Source: Lucifuga dentata (lineage: Eukaryota; Chordata; Actinopteri; Ophidiiformes; Bythitidae). Taken from it: 64,000 nt of DNA. The notes below the pieces were generated by a model that did not search any database, was not told where the DNA came from, and was given only the letters and a program-made list of their open reading frames with translations. The stretch is from NCBI GenBank assembly GCA_014773175.1, contig VXCM01000139.1, positions 363,794 through 427,793 on the forward strand, given 5' to 3'. Below are positions 23,912 to 35,769 of the stretch, one piece after another (position 1 is the stretch's first letter; the number at the start of each line of letters is the position of its first letter). Both the position numbers and the translations under genes were made by a program.

Positions 23912-25333
23912 AGGGCGTTTTCAGACCTGAAGTCCGTTTGCTTTGGTCTGAATCAGGGACTAAATCGTTACAGTGTTGAATTTACCGCTTAGTTTGGTTT
24001 CACACACAGGAAAAGGCCCAATTGGATACGTAAGTAACATGAAACAAAGACAGAAGTGGAATACTTTCCTTGCCATAGTCAGTATTTGGGCCATATACCA
24101 AACAAACTATGGAAACAGAAGCTGAATTTCACTTTTAGACAATGTGTGAAAAATGACACGTTCCTTCATATGATGTGAAGATGTGTTATCTTCAGACGCT
24201 GACCAGGAGAATGGAGCAACATACTGAGAACATACAACCACATGCTAACCTTCAATCTGTTCATCTGAAGACGTGTTAAGCATGTTTAATATGAGATGCC
24301 ATTTCACAGCATCCCCTTCAACTGCAATGTCTAGTCAACGATGTATTATAACTGTGGTAAAGTTTGTTTTACGGTCGACATGTTTCATGGTTTTAAGTAG
24401 GGGATCTGATGAGTGTCTAATGTAAAACAAACTTTACTGCAATTGTAGTTTAGCGTTAACCACATGGAGCCCTCTCTGCTTCTAGATCAATCAATAGATC
24501 AATAGATAGCCTTGTTGTTGGTTTTGAGGCTAGTGCAGATAATGTTTGCACCACAGACAAACTGTTCCACAGCTGGATTGGAATCGGACTGAAACCACCT
24601 CCTCTATGGTCTGATTGTTTAGGTGCAGACCTGAGTTTGACTGCCGTGTTCACATGAGCCCAAACGAATCAAACTTAAAGGACCATACCGGCCATTTTGC
24701 ATGTTTGAGCCTAATATATTCAATTTTCATACGCATAACATTACTGACAGTCATTTCCTGAAGCATACTACTGGAACAGTGAATTAAAAAATTTTCCTAC
24801 CTTCCAGACCGCCATTGGTTTCAGTTCATTCTGGTATGCTATTAAAATCAACTTGTTGATAGTTGAAATGTTCTTGAGATAGGTAATCCGTCATCACTAA
24901 CAAGACATGTAGTCAGGGATTTTTCGAAGTTACGGAATTTTAGCATTTAAACGCAATAAAAAGTGCAGAGTGATCTGAAAATGCACCGGGGAATATCTTC
25001 TACCCAAAAGCAGACCTGCATTTATTGAAAAATTTAAACGACCGTGACTTCAAAACTTTGTAACTATTAGCAGGAGAAACACTGATTTTTAAGGTGGGTG
25101 TATCGCTTGGATATTTGATTTTGAATTAAGAGATTTTGAAAAACATCAGGAAAGCTGAAATACAGTTTTATCCTTTGGGAAATGGTTGTCAGTAACATAA
25201 CATGTATGAAAATTGAATATATTAGGCTCAAACATGCAGAGTGGATGGTATGGTCCTTTAAGGGGGAAATGCTCCAGGGTCCAAAAAAAAACAAAACGCT
25301 CAAAACTAAATAGGTGTGAAAATGCCCTTAATG
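23912..25333. mobile_element. Inverted-repeat DNA element carrying a nested TTAA-1 copy
   Basis: The left end AGGGCGTTTTCAGACCT (about 23,915) and the inverse of the right end, AGGGCATTTTCACACCT (about 25,315-25,331), match at 15 of 17 positions. The interior is non-coding. A complete TTAA-1 element sits inside near the right end. The target duplication is unclear, so the superfamily is left open. Confidence 0.5.
24675..25261 (+). mobile_element. TTAA-1 family element, complete, B-type ends (about 587 bp)
   Basis: TTAA at 24,675-24,678 and 25,258-25,261 brackets AGGACCATACC...GGTATGGTCCT. The B-type terminal block (GAGCCTAATATATTCAATTT) is present inverted at the right end. The inverted ends extend about 70-90 bp. 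It is inserted into the older element around it. Confidence 0.85.
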
Positions 25334-27088
25334 ACATTGTTTTACTGAAGACCTTATTAATGGACCATCAATACTGGTGAACCAGTACTTTTGAAAAAAG
25401 TTTGTATTTTAATGTTCGGTATATATGCGCAAGTTACAGAATCCAATAGAATCAAAGATACAGTAAGAAGAATCACTGAAGGAACAAGAAGATCTGTCTG
25501 CTCGAGTCCTTATCAGTTATCACCGTGTCTACTCAAATAAATCACAGCGTGCTTATGATATGCACCGATCACTCAACTGCACCCTAAGGAGGAGATTTCA
25601 ATGACTTGGCAGTGGAAGCGTGATGGCTTTAAATATATCCATCAACAGCATCAGTAGTAAATCTTCATCATGTTTATGACCTCCTGGTGCTGAAGAATGT
25701 GTCCTTCAGAAACCCCCTGACTCACCACTTCCCCGCTGCTGGTTCTTTTAGTGCACGAATGCTGCTTCAAATGCAAACATTTCCGGAAAATAGAACCTGG
25801 AAATTCAGATGCCAACGAACTTAAATGCAAACATCTGTGAGCTACCTTGTGGTGTATTGTAAAGAATGGAGGGAAATGTGCAAAAGTACCACATCTGGCT
25901 CAACGATGGTTAGGGAACATTTACTTTTCTGTTCATTTCCTTCTAATTTGCAGTTTTGACCAATTAAACTCAGCATGTGAATCCATGTTGGTGACTTAAT
26001 CTCTTAAGATGCAATTTCATCAGTCTCAGCAACATGGTAATGACAAGCTGAGTAACACGTTTTAACTGGGCATTGCATTGAAAGTTTAGCACATCCTTTT
26101 CTGAAAAAACATGACACAAAAACCTATTCAGCTGTACAAATATTGTCAAAAAACTATGTCAGGAATATTAGATACCCTTTATGATAAAAGCCTTAAAATG
26201 AATGTCAAAACATGCATCATCATCTTCATTCATTCATTCTCTCATTTGGGTGATTTCCTCAGATAACAGTACTAGTGTGATAAGTAACACATTCAGTTTT
26301 TTTAAAGGCTTATGATGCCCCAGTCTGTGAGCTTGAGGTGGGACCACCGTTGGAGATAAGTGCCACCACATCCTTCACCAGCATCCACAAAAATGTTCAT
26401 AAGAAGTACAAATTAAACAGAAGATGAGCGTGGAGTGCTCTAAAAGTCCTGCATACAGTAGGGTGGTTAAGCTTGTAACAAACCTGCTGATTTGGTAAGA
26501 TTAGAGGTTCGAACAGCAGCACAAGAAGTGAAGTTAAATCCTGAATGTGAAGTCGTATTAAAACTTTAAAGGTGTAACTGTGCTGCACAGATAAACAGGA
26601 TGTAGTCGACAGCCTGCGACATTGTGGATATAAATGCAGCTGAGCATCATATGAAGTGTTTCTCCTGTCCCATACATCGCTCTAAGCTTCTGCAGTCCTC
26701 CAACAAGTCTAGACTTGGGTGACAAGCAAACGTGGCCCTGTGTACCTCTAAACCTCACGTGCACATGAGTGCATGGACATAAAATGGTGGTTATTTGTGC
26801 TAGTCTTGTCCACGTAGCTAAATGTAAATATAGCCTGTTTTTTGTTTGTTTTTTTTAAATTTTGCTTGCAGGCGATCAAGAGGCTTTTGGCTAATTGTTT
26901 CTAGTAGCTAGTTAACTTTGATTTACATAATGAACCCATTTATTACCTATTATTTTAACATAGATTAACATAAACCCCTAATACATTAATACCTGAACAA
27001 ACACATTTTCAGCTGCTGATTTAATTGAATATTTTCTTTTTTACAGGCTGTATTCAGGAGAGGTGGGACTTTTCCTGGTGGGCTGCAG
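25334..27088. other. Unassigned intergenic DNA
   Basis: No exon, transposon end or RNA gene recognised. A short ATTC repeat lies near 26,226. Confidence 0.55.
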
Positions 27089-27297
27089 CCATTGGTGGGC
27101 CGGTGGCCTTTACACTACACAATATAATATTAATTAAAAATAACTAAAACTAAGCAAACACGATTTTTTTCCTTTCATAATTTGCTTGGCACGGAGAAAC
27201 AGCGGACAATTACGGACTTATTCGCCCCACCTCTGGCATCATTGACATTTTCATCTACCCCCCCCCAGTAAAAATTAGGATCCCAATCCGACCCTGG
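27089..27297. repeat. Interspersed repeat, copy 2 (shared with 17,045-17,253)
   Basis: Same block order as copy 1, in the same orientation, ending in AATTAGGATCCCAATCCGAC. Confidence 0.75.
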
Positions 27298-27789
27298 CTG
27301 TATTCTATCCACTGTTCCACTCCTTGTTTTAGTCTACTATGATTGGTTGCAGTCAATTTGAAGAATTTTGGGGTTTGACCACTGTGGAGCCCACACAGGA
27401 GTGGACTCAAGATCGCATTAAGGGTGCATGGGAGGTACTTGCGATCACCCTTTTGACCCCCAAAATAACAGATGGGACACTTTTAGGTCTTGTAGACTCT
27501 GCAAGCACATGCAAAAGAAGACTACAAGACCACATCGAGTCCAGCATTTGGGACAGAATATTTCTCAATCCTCCACTTTCCTGTAGATTCTTGTTGAGCA
27601 CAATCCACTAAAACAGAAATGCCTTTTAAAGGATCATTGCCAAGAATCATAGCCCTCTAGAAGAAAATGCTGAGTCAGGAGAGCGTGAAGAAGGAAGGGA
27701 ATGTGTTGACAGCATAAACCCCTCATCTTAAACCCAAACTGTCACTCTGTTATTCAGCAGCCTCTTCAAGCCTCTGGCATCTTCAAGTT
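27298..27789. other. Unassigned DNA
   Basis: Nothing recognised. Confidence 0.55.
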
Positions 27790-28640
27790 ACAACTCAGAT
27801 GCAATAATTCACCGGCAGCAATGCAACAAGGTGGCAAACAGTTTGATACAGCAACGATGCAGACGTGGGGAACAAAAATTCTTTACAAGACGCCCACATG
27901 ATAAAACAACCCAGACTCCCGCTGCAGCTACAAACCATTTCGACTTTTTAATCGGTCCAAGAAAAAACTGAAGGTCACAAGCCAAAAGCTGCATATTAAA
28001 TTCATTAACCAAGTTCTTACAGTAGAAAGTGGCATTTAAAAAGTCATTTCTAATTCCACTGAACATAAAACTGAGCTGTCGTTTGAACTCCGCCCCATTC
28101 CAGTTTCTTTGCGGTATTTTTGGCTTTGTGAGGTATAATAGCGGCCTATGGAAATGGATCGGAAAAATGGACCCGTTTGGCATGCGGCGATTAGAAACAC
28201 ATCGTTCCAAATCCCTCCTCTCCAAATCAAATAGGGCCCCACTTTGAAAGCAGAGTTGCACTTGCCATGAATATCTAGGCTCTTGATAGGTTACATATGC
28301 ACAAATCCTGTTAAGACTTTCCTCTGTTGCTGCCTAGGGGCTAATGTATACAGCAACATGAAAATATTACCATTGTGGACGGAAATGACCCGTGAAGGGA
28401 ACGGCTAGAAACCACCCTGCTTCCCCTTTCTGTCGGCTGTTGTCGGGCAAAGTGAAGCGGGGAGGCCGAGCGAGGGAGCAGCTGCTAGCTCTGCTGCTGT
28501 TGGCTGAACGTGCGAGCCGCTCGCAGGTCATCCAGGGTCAACGTGGACTGGTGGGACAGTGGTTAAAACGGGACATCAGTCCAGATTCACGCAGCTGAAC
28601 CGTCTCGCTGCCAAAAACCAGGCGGCGAGTTGAAGTTTGA
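27790..28640. other. Low-repeat, partly CpG-rich segment, candidate regulatory DNA
   Basis: This is the longest stretch in the left 44 kb without simple repeats or transposon traces. One strand stays open for 150 codons (27,809-28,261, -) while the other is open for 72. The peptide lacks any motif I know and opens in overlapping frames on both strands, so low stop density rather than coding is the likelier cause. From 28,395 to 28,620 CpG density rises well above the surroundings. A conserved enhancer or an unannotated promoter are both possible. Confidence 0.3.
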
Positions 28641-28775
28641 ATCCTCATATCCCGTGTCAAAACGGGACACAGTCAAAGCCTCAGTAGCATCTATGAATCG
28701 CTGCGGGATGCATTCAAAGACACAAAACTGCAGCGGTTTGTCTAAACCACCAGACCAGAGGAAAGAGCAACCAGG

Positions 28776-29436
28776 TTAAAGGACCATACCAGTGGTTTTG
28801 CATATGCGAGAACAAATAAATACTACCCCGCCTACATTTTGCTTTTCTGCCAACATTTTCCGAAAAACACGACTAGAGTGGTAAATTTTTGAATCGTTTT
28901 TCCTACCTTCCAGGCAGACATTTGTTTCAGTTCATTTCATGAAATCAACTGGTAGAGACTTCAAACATGACTGAGATAAAACTGTATTTTAGTTTTCATA
29001 TTATTTTGCCTAATCCCCTAATCTTTCAAAATAAATGTTCAGGTGACACATCCATCTTAAAATTCAACGTTTCACCTGCTAACGCATACGCCTGAATGTA
29101 GAAGGGACAGTTGTTTTTAATTTCTTGGTAAAAGCCTTCTTCTCCTGGGACTCTGGCAGAGACATACATTTTCTTCCATGTTGGATCAGTTAAATTAAGT
29201 AACTAGGACAAAAAAAAAATTTGATTATTTATCTCAAGCATGTTTTAAGTCTACAAATTGATTTTTATATTGTACTGGGATAAACTGAAACCAACAGCAG
29301 TCTGGAAGGTAGAATTAAAAAGCTAGAATGTTACTCTCCAGTAGCATGTTTTGGAAAATGGTTGGCAGTAATCTAACGTGTAACGGGTTGTGTGTACTGG
29401 GCTCAAACATGAAAAATCACCAGCATACTCCTTTAA
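28776..29436. mobile_element. TTAA-1 family element with extended inverted arms (about 661 bp)
   Basis: TTAA at 28,776-28,779 and 29,433-29,436 encloses A-type ends. Unlike other copies, the inversion between the halves extends far past the terminal repeat: CTACCTTCCAGGCAGAC... on the left is answered by CAGTCTGGAAGGTAG on the right, including the GAGATA/TATCTC blocks, so each arm is roughly 170-200 bp. The copy may be a recombinant of two orientations. Confidence 0.8.
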
Positions 29437-29559
29437 AAACACAAAGAGCAGTAAAATTAAAATCTCTCAGCAGTACTCAGCCAGTACATTTACATGCATG
29501 CTGTGATATTTGAGTGTACTTTGATTTATGCAGTAATGTGAGTAAGACGTATACATGTA

Positions 29560-29790
29560 TTCCGCAATTCGCCAAATATATTATGATGTTTACATGCAAA
29601 ATAAATCAATTCACAATTACATAATCTAAGTTACTCGGAGTAAATTTACTCAGATTTCAGTCTAAATCTGAGTTAATCAGATTAAGGCAATAAATCTAAA
29701 TTGATTTATTGCCTTAATCACAGTACAACCAAAGTTTTAACATGCATAATGGTTTTAACATGCATGTAACTGTATTCCTGCATGTCTCTG
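29560..29790. repeat. Interspersed repeat, copy 2, with two adjacent hairpins
   Basis: Related to 15,460-15,660. It contains a perfect 17-bp stem (GATTAAGGCAATAAATC at 29,680-29,696 with its inverse at 29,703-29,719, loop 6) and just before it a 10-bp stem (ACTCAGATTT / AAATCTGAGT, 29,648-29,673). The other copy lacks the long stem. Confidence 0.7.
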
Positions 29791-30036
29791 GGCTCAGAGA
29801 GGTGTATGCATGTTATTATGTTGTATACGTGTGTAAGAGTGCAATTTCTTTCAGTCTAACAAGTTGTGGCAAGACTGTTTGGTGTGGCACCGCAATTACG
29901 CCCACTCTGCATGTGTTGTTTTTTGGTTTTTTTTGACTTTGTGTGTATGTGTGCGCTTGTGTGTTTGTGTGTGCAGGTTGAGACATGGGCATCTAAACAC
30001 AGCCTGTACCCACAGCTGTGTTGAGTAACACCTCAG

Positions 30037-30077
<41 letters not shown>

Positions 30078-30372
30078 AATAAGAAGCAGAATAATTCTCA
30101 CTGAGGCTCGAGGCCAGACGACTGCAGAAAACAACAACCTCTGTCAGCATGTGTCACTGCAGACGAGTCTGATTCACTCATCTATTATCAGGAAAACCCT
30201 CAGGGATCTTTCAGCTATATGCTTATTAACAGCAGAGATCAATTTCATAGCATCTTACAGTCTGGCTCTGATTTTTGGAGCATTTCCACCACAGACATTT
30301 AGTGCTTTTGGGTGGTAAATGACTTGCTGGCTCTCCAGCAGCATGAATTCTTCCAGGGACACTACAGGTTTG
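29791..30372. other. Unassigned DNA with (GT)n at 30,039-30,073
   Basis: A GT microsatellite of about 17 units. Nothing else recognised. Confidence 0.6.
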
Positions 30373-31266
30373 CACTACTGCAGGGATCCCCAACTGGCGG
30401 CCCGTGGGCCAAATGTGGCCTGCGGATCCTATCTATCAGGCCCTCAGATGACTTCTCCAAAAAAAAAAACAAACAAACAAACAAAAAAAAAAAACTTGTA
30501 CTTTAGTCACACTTATCTCAGGATTGTGTGGTCATAAAATGTCATGCTTGGGCTCATTCTGTTCAGGAGAAGCTACGCTTTCCATAGATGTTTGTATATC
30601 TCCATTTTATTGAGAAATGGCAATTATAAAACATCGTGAACGCTACACAGGGATGAGCACACGGTCTCTGGTCTATCAGTGGAATATTACGCACATATTA
30701 CACATGGGAAACGCATGCCTATTGCCATGGCTACGTAAAAGCTGATAGGACCACTGACCCATCAATCAAATCCTCTGCTAGTCTACTATCGAATAACAGA
30801 AAGGGATTTTAAAATTTAGACTGCCCTCGGAAGTTACATCATCGAGAAGCGACGAAGCTAGGTTTTAGCTCGGAGGCTATCTTGTGCTTTAGTTACATTT
30901 ATCTCGGAATCTCGTGGTCATGAAATGTCATGCTTGGGCTCATTTTATTCAGGAGAACCTAAGCTTTCCATAGATATTCATATATCTCCATTTTATTAAG
31001 AAATGGTGATTATAAAACACTGCAAATGCTACAACGGAAATGCCGGGCCCGGTGCTGGTTTGCTCCAGTTATAAAGGCTTATGTTTATAAATAAATAAAA
31101 ATTAGAAAATTGTTTTCCATTGTTATTACCAAATGAGAGGAAAAGGTTGGGTCGGGTCTGGGGGGTGGGAAATGATGATGATCCAGGGGGGTAGTGGCCC
31201 TTGGCTTGGCTTGCTTGACATAATTTGGCCTTTGGAGAAAACTAGTTGGGGAACCATGCACTACTG
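30373..31266. mobile_element. hAT-family non-autonomous transposon with perfect 8-bp target duplication
   Basis: The body is 30,381-31,258 (878 bp). Its left end CAGGGATCCCCAACTGG and the inverse of the right end, CATGGTTCCCCAACTAG, are hAT-type termini. The 8-bp CACTACTG occurs directly outside both ends (30,373-30,380 and 31,259-31,266). The interior has no transposase but holds a direct repeat of about 150 bp (30,496-30,650 and 30,880-31,030), each beginning near CTTGT.CTTTAGT and containing GTCATGCTTGGGCTCATT. A perfect duplication suggests a fairly young insertion. Confidence 0.88.
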
Positions 31267-32154
31267 GATCCTTGAGGTGGAAATGTGAAGGGAAAAATGT
31301 GAGGAATTTGCTTTCATTTCGTGTTCTTACTTGGCAGGACTTTTCTAGACACCTCCTGTCCAACGGGCAACTCTAAAAAGCAGGAGTAGAAAGTGTCACT
31401 GTCTTCCTGCCGGTCTGCAGGTGACAAACACGTTTTAACACGAGTTTGACATCATGGAAACCGCGAATGGACACACAGACGAACAGGGAGATTACCTCTC
31501 AGGCTTTTCTCCTTATATGGTCGCCCACTTCACATGACACAACTGTGCCAGGAAGGAAGAGCAAGAGGAGGAAGGAAGCATCAATCAGTGGAAATATGTC
31601 CATCTCCATGAGTTCAAAGGTCAGCACTTGATTGAAGAGGTTACTTCAAACTGAAGATGGAAAAAAAACGAAGGCATGGGAGGGTGAAGAGAGAAAGAAA
31701 GTGTATGAATAAGTGAGTGAGTGACTAACTGAATGACAGAGTGAAACCGAGTGACTGACTGATGGAGACAGAAGGTGAGATGAAGGAAGGAGAAAGTATG
31801 ACAGGACGGCGATGAGGTGGCAGAGAGACGAGACAGGTGCCACCCGTCTACTTTCAATTTCAAGCAAGCAAATTGTTTCCAAAAAAAGCCATGTGACAAA
31901 GCGTGCTCGTCTAGGAATGCCTGCAGTTGGGAGAAAATCAAAAATTATTAATTATTAGTTATGAATTCCAGGGTAGCTAAGGAACACGGAACAATGACAA
32001 CCAGGGTACGTTCCTATTTGTAGTCATCGTTTGGGTCGTATGCCAAGCAAACCTACTGTATTTCAGCAGGATGTAGACTCTAAATAAACTTCAAGACAAC
32101 ACAAAGAAGACGTGCTGCCTTCAGATGGATGAACACGCATGACATTAATATGTG
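31267..32154. other. Unassigned intergenic DNA
   Basis: No exon or repeat recognised. A 106-codon open frame on the - strand (31,621-31,941) is rich in Ser, His and Leu and is not family-like. Confidence 0.55.
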
Positions 32155-32575
32155 CTGCGTTCAAATTGCACTTGGAACTCGGAATTTCCAACCTCAGATT
32201 GGGAAAAGTCAAAGAAAACTGTGAATTCTGACTCAGAAAGTCAGGCGAGGTTCCTCAACCCTCAAAGAGTCATTTCTGTATAAATCAATTAGCATGCAGA
32301 CACAGTTCAGACATTTAACACTGGCAATGCAGTTGCTTTTATGGAAAGGTAAATAATGCATAAATGTTAAAACTTCTGTTGGTCTGACAGAGCAAACAAA
32401 AAAGTTTTCGTGGAGGCGTCCATGTAGTCTCAGATTTTGTTTAGCTTTAACGCTAAAAGGTGTTAAAAATGACATTATTCCACATTTATGGCTTCCCAAT
32501 TCTAAGATACAACTCTCTGGACTGAGAGCTCTTTGGAGTCCAGGTGAGAGTTTGAATAAATTTTTGTTTGACATA
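32155..32575. repeat. Interspersed repeat, copy 1 (shared with 43,496-43,780)
   Basis: It begins TGCTGCGTTCAAATTGCACT, followed by ACTCGGAATTTCC and a GGGAAAA block, GTCAGGC, ATAAATCAATTAGCA and GCAGACACAG. The same order is found from 43,505 on. It resembles the end of a DNA transposon. An inverted TGCTGCGTTCA also closes the segment at 36,341. Confidence 0.6.
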
Positions 32576-32743
32576 ATGGAAAAAGAAAATTAAAATGCAT
32601 AACATCAATTATCAGTTATTACTCGCTAATCACTTTAAGTCTTTCTGTCAACCTTTCAAATTCTAAGTTTATCTTCTTGGCTTAAGCATGAGCATGGAAA
32701 CATAAACTTTCTATTATGGTTTCACACACACAGACACACACAG

Positions 32744-32775
<32 letters not shown>

Positions 32776-33246
32776 TCACTAAAGCTGGGGGAATTCCTTC
32801 AATAACATCCAGGCCAAAGCAGACATGGGTGGTCTACACTTGTCATTAAATCCCCGCAGGCAAGAAGACAAACACAAAGCACCATGGGAAACACAACCTT
32901 CCCTGATGCCAGAGAACGAGAGGCTGCTGTCAGACTGGCGGGAGACGAGTCGTGAACTCTGAGTGCAGCACAAATCACCGGGAGATGGAAGCTTGCTGTT
33001 TGAAGCAGACAGAGATAAACCCATCCCCCAGGCAGCCTCACGACAAAGACCAGCTCTGTACAGAAAACACACTGGATACATCAGACTGTCACTGACCAAG
33101 ACTGAATGCGACTCAAAGCTTGTTTGTTCTGCCTGCAACGGTGACTAAATCGCTTTCTCATTGCAACTTAATCAATATTTTAAGGCAGGACTGTTGACGA
33201 CATTCTCAAAATCTTGAACTTTTGTTGGAAAACTTGATTTCCCGCC
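32576..33246. other. Unassigned DNA with (CA)n near 32,724-32,777
   Basis: Interrupted CA/CT simple repeat. Open frames at 32,779-33,148 overlap on both strands and are not called. Confidence 0.55.
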
Positions 33247-33675
33247 TTAAAGGGGACATATTATCCAGATTTCTACTTTCTTGTTTCCATTCAGAGATCT
33301 ATTTTAAGAAAACACATTGATCCACTTCTACTCTCCTTTTCTGCAGCACAGCTGTGCATACTGAGTGAAAACGGACCATTTTAGCTACTGTCTCTTTAAG
33401 CTGGTAGATTGGTCTAAAATACCCATGGATACTGGTCGAACACTCGCTCACAAGTCTTGTACTTTGTGGGTGTGTCTAACCAGGTGTGTAAGCGGGTAAA
33501 TTCAAATGTGTCACCTGTTGATGTAAACATGTCACAAAAGTAAAGGACCAATCAAAATGAAGCTTTCAGGGCAGAGTTCAGGACCTAAACATTTGTCTTC
33601 CTGGATGTATTTTTATGCAGGTTTAACACTATAAAAGTGAGCTGAAATAACAAAAACATAATATGTTCCCTTTAA
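33247..33675 (-). mobile_element. TTAA-2 family element, complete (about 429 bp)
   Basis: TTAA at 33,247-33,250 and 33,672-33,675 encloses AGGGGACATATTAT...CATAATATGTTCCCT. It carries the family block GCACAGCTGTGCATACTGAG on this strand. Its right TTAA also opens the next element. Confidence 0.85.
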
Positions 33676-33853
33676 AAGGACCATACTGGTGATTTTTGCA
33701 TGTTTAAGCCCAGCAAATACTACTCACATACATTACGAAAGCAATTCTAATATTTACCTTTCCAATATTATGTTTTGGAAAATGGCCGTAATGTGTATGC
33801 GGGTCGTATTTCTTGGGTTCAAACGTACAAAAATCACTCGTATGCTCCTTTAA
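33672..33853. mobile_element. TTAA-1 family element, internally deleted (about 182 bp)
   Basis: It starts TTAAAAGGACCATACTGGTG and ends TATGCTCCTTTAA, with only the terminal repeats and a short centre left. It directly abuts the TTAA-2 element, sharing one TTAA. Confidence 0.85.
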
Positions 33854-35412
33854 GCTACCTGTACACTCATCCTCACCACACGCCTGAGCAAACACACTGA
33901 GCAAACAGGCAGGAACGCTGTCAGACAGAAGAGTGGAGCTTGTTTATGCTTCAAAAGCAAAGAGCAGAGCAAAGGTCAGAGTCTTTTCTCTCTAAGTGCG
34001 GAGATGAATGGAGATGAATAGGAGGAGAAACAAACAGCTCTTATCTCTGTTCTCTACCCCTGCAGTGACCTTTCCTGTCTTTATCCTTCCTCCGCTCGCT
34101 CACGAGACTGTTTGCTGAGCCCGTGACCACTGTACGCCGTGTTTAGTCAATAAATAACACAGAGAATTGACACACTGGCACAAAGCACAGATTGTATCTC
34201 TGTCAAATTTCATTTTTTTTCAGGAGAATATCGACACTCCTGCTTCCTGACGCAAGCAGGAACAAAATCAGCGACTGTCTGCAAACAGAGCATTTTTTTT
34301 ATGACCTTTGACGCGTTTGAGTTATCTCTGTGAAGTTACCCGAGCAGAATATAGATCCACATTCTGGATCCTCACACCAAATCTGCATCACCGAGCCTGT
34401 CGGTAAAACGGACATGCGACTGTTACACATTAAGCAAAACCCAGTCTCATGTTTACCTATTGCCTGTTCACACAAAGCTGTGAGGAAGTGAAAATGTCAG
34501 AGGAAGTCGTGTGCAGGTGAATCACTGATTACAGCTGAGAGTGGATGAGCTGCTAACATGCAAGGCCAACAGCTGTGTAGCCTCAGGGGAGCACGAAGCC
34601 TCAGCAAGGAGGTTGAAGACTGCAACGCCGAGCAGCACAGCAAGTCATCATTACAGCCCAAACACTCAGAGAAGGGCCATGATTGAAAACAGCTCAAATT
34701 AAAAGGAAAAACAGGTGAAGGATGGGGTTTTATTACTGCAAGATGCTCATTAATCCGCCGCGGTGCATATTTACTAAATGTAGCAACTAGGAGATTCTAA
34801 CAAGTTTCCAACAAGCAGAACTGAAGCCTCTGCAAAGTTTATAGCTTGTTTTCAAGTTTGATCTTCCGACAAAATAGCATAGCAGAGGCCTGTTGAGCAA
34901 CTGACTTTCAAGTCTTGGATGTCAGAGTCAGACTTTTTGGCCTGCACATGAATGCAGCATTGAAGTTACGGACAAAAATAGAAATTATTCCATGGCAAAA
35001 ATCCCAAATCTGGATCAGCACCAAAATCTAATCAACTCATCACCGAGACAAGAAGCGTCTTTCTGCCATATTTCAAGATACATCCGTTCAAAAGACATTG
35101 AAGTAGTTGGAAAGTTTGTCTTTATCATGAAAAATCACAGTGAAACGTGGCTCATCTGTGCAGGTTTACAAATATGGGTTGTAGCAGCAGTCAAACTGTG
35201 GGACTTAGGTCCTGAATTTTTGACACTTCTACAATTTTATTCAAGCTGTCTTTCTTCACCAAACTGTCAGTTTGTGGAATTTTGTCTCAGACATGGGAGC
35301 GTTAACCCGTTAAGTTCAGTTTGTTTGTGCCGGTGCTTGAAGTGGACAAAAAAAGGTGCCAGTACTTCCCTTATACATGTGCTGGTCACCATTAGCTAGT
35401 CAGATCGGTTCG
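33854..35412. other. Unassigned intergenic DNA
   Basis: No recognisable gene. The + frame 34,992-35,399 (135 codons) has no known motif and ends in a repeat-like CGGTGCTTGAAGTGG... block next to the gap. Confidence 0.5.
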
Positions 35413-35429
35413 NNNNNNNNNNNNNNNNN
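35413..35429. other. Assembly gap, 17 N
   Basis: The only run of more than one N in the window. True size unknown. Confidence 0.98.
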
Positions 35430-35769
35430 GTTAGTGAGGGGGGGGTAATGATCCCTATTTTCAAAGCTCAGTGTTGACAGATATGTACTGATTCACAGTG
35501 ATTTTTGTTGTATTTAGTGTGTGGCCTTTTGATCGTGACAATGAAATTTTATTGGCCCCCGTCCTCATCAAAGTATGTATAAATATGCGGTCACCTGATT
35601 TAATTCTTATGAGAGGTTCTGGTACACCAGAAAATGTCCTGGTACTCTGAAATGAAAATCACAGAGGTCCCAGTACCAGAGTACCGGCCCACTACCTGGA
35701 CTACCGGTCCAGAGTACCAGAACTCACATTTTTCTGATTTTTTACTTGGAAAAATGCGTTGGAACGGCA
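35430..35769. repeat. Repeat-like DNA around short inverted GTTCTGGTAC motifs
   Basis: GGTTCTGGTACACCAG near 35,614 and the inverse-like CCAGAGTACCAGAAC near 35,709 bracket about 110 bp. Several other GGTAC/GTACC motifs lie between. The class is not known. Confidence 0.35.

Noticed and set aside
27809..28261. A 150-codon - strand frame as a gene
   Set aside because: No recognisable domain, and the opposite strand is open too.
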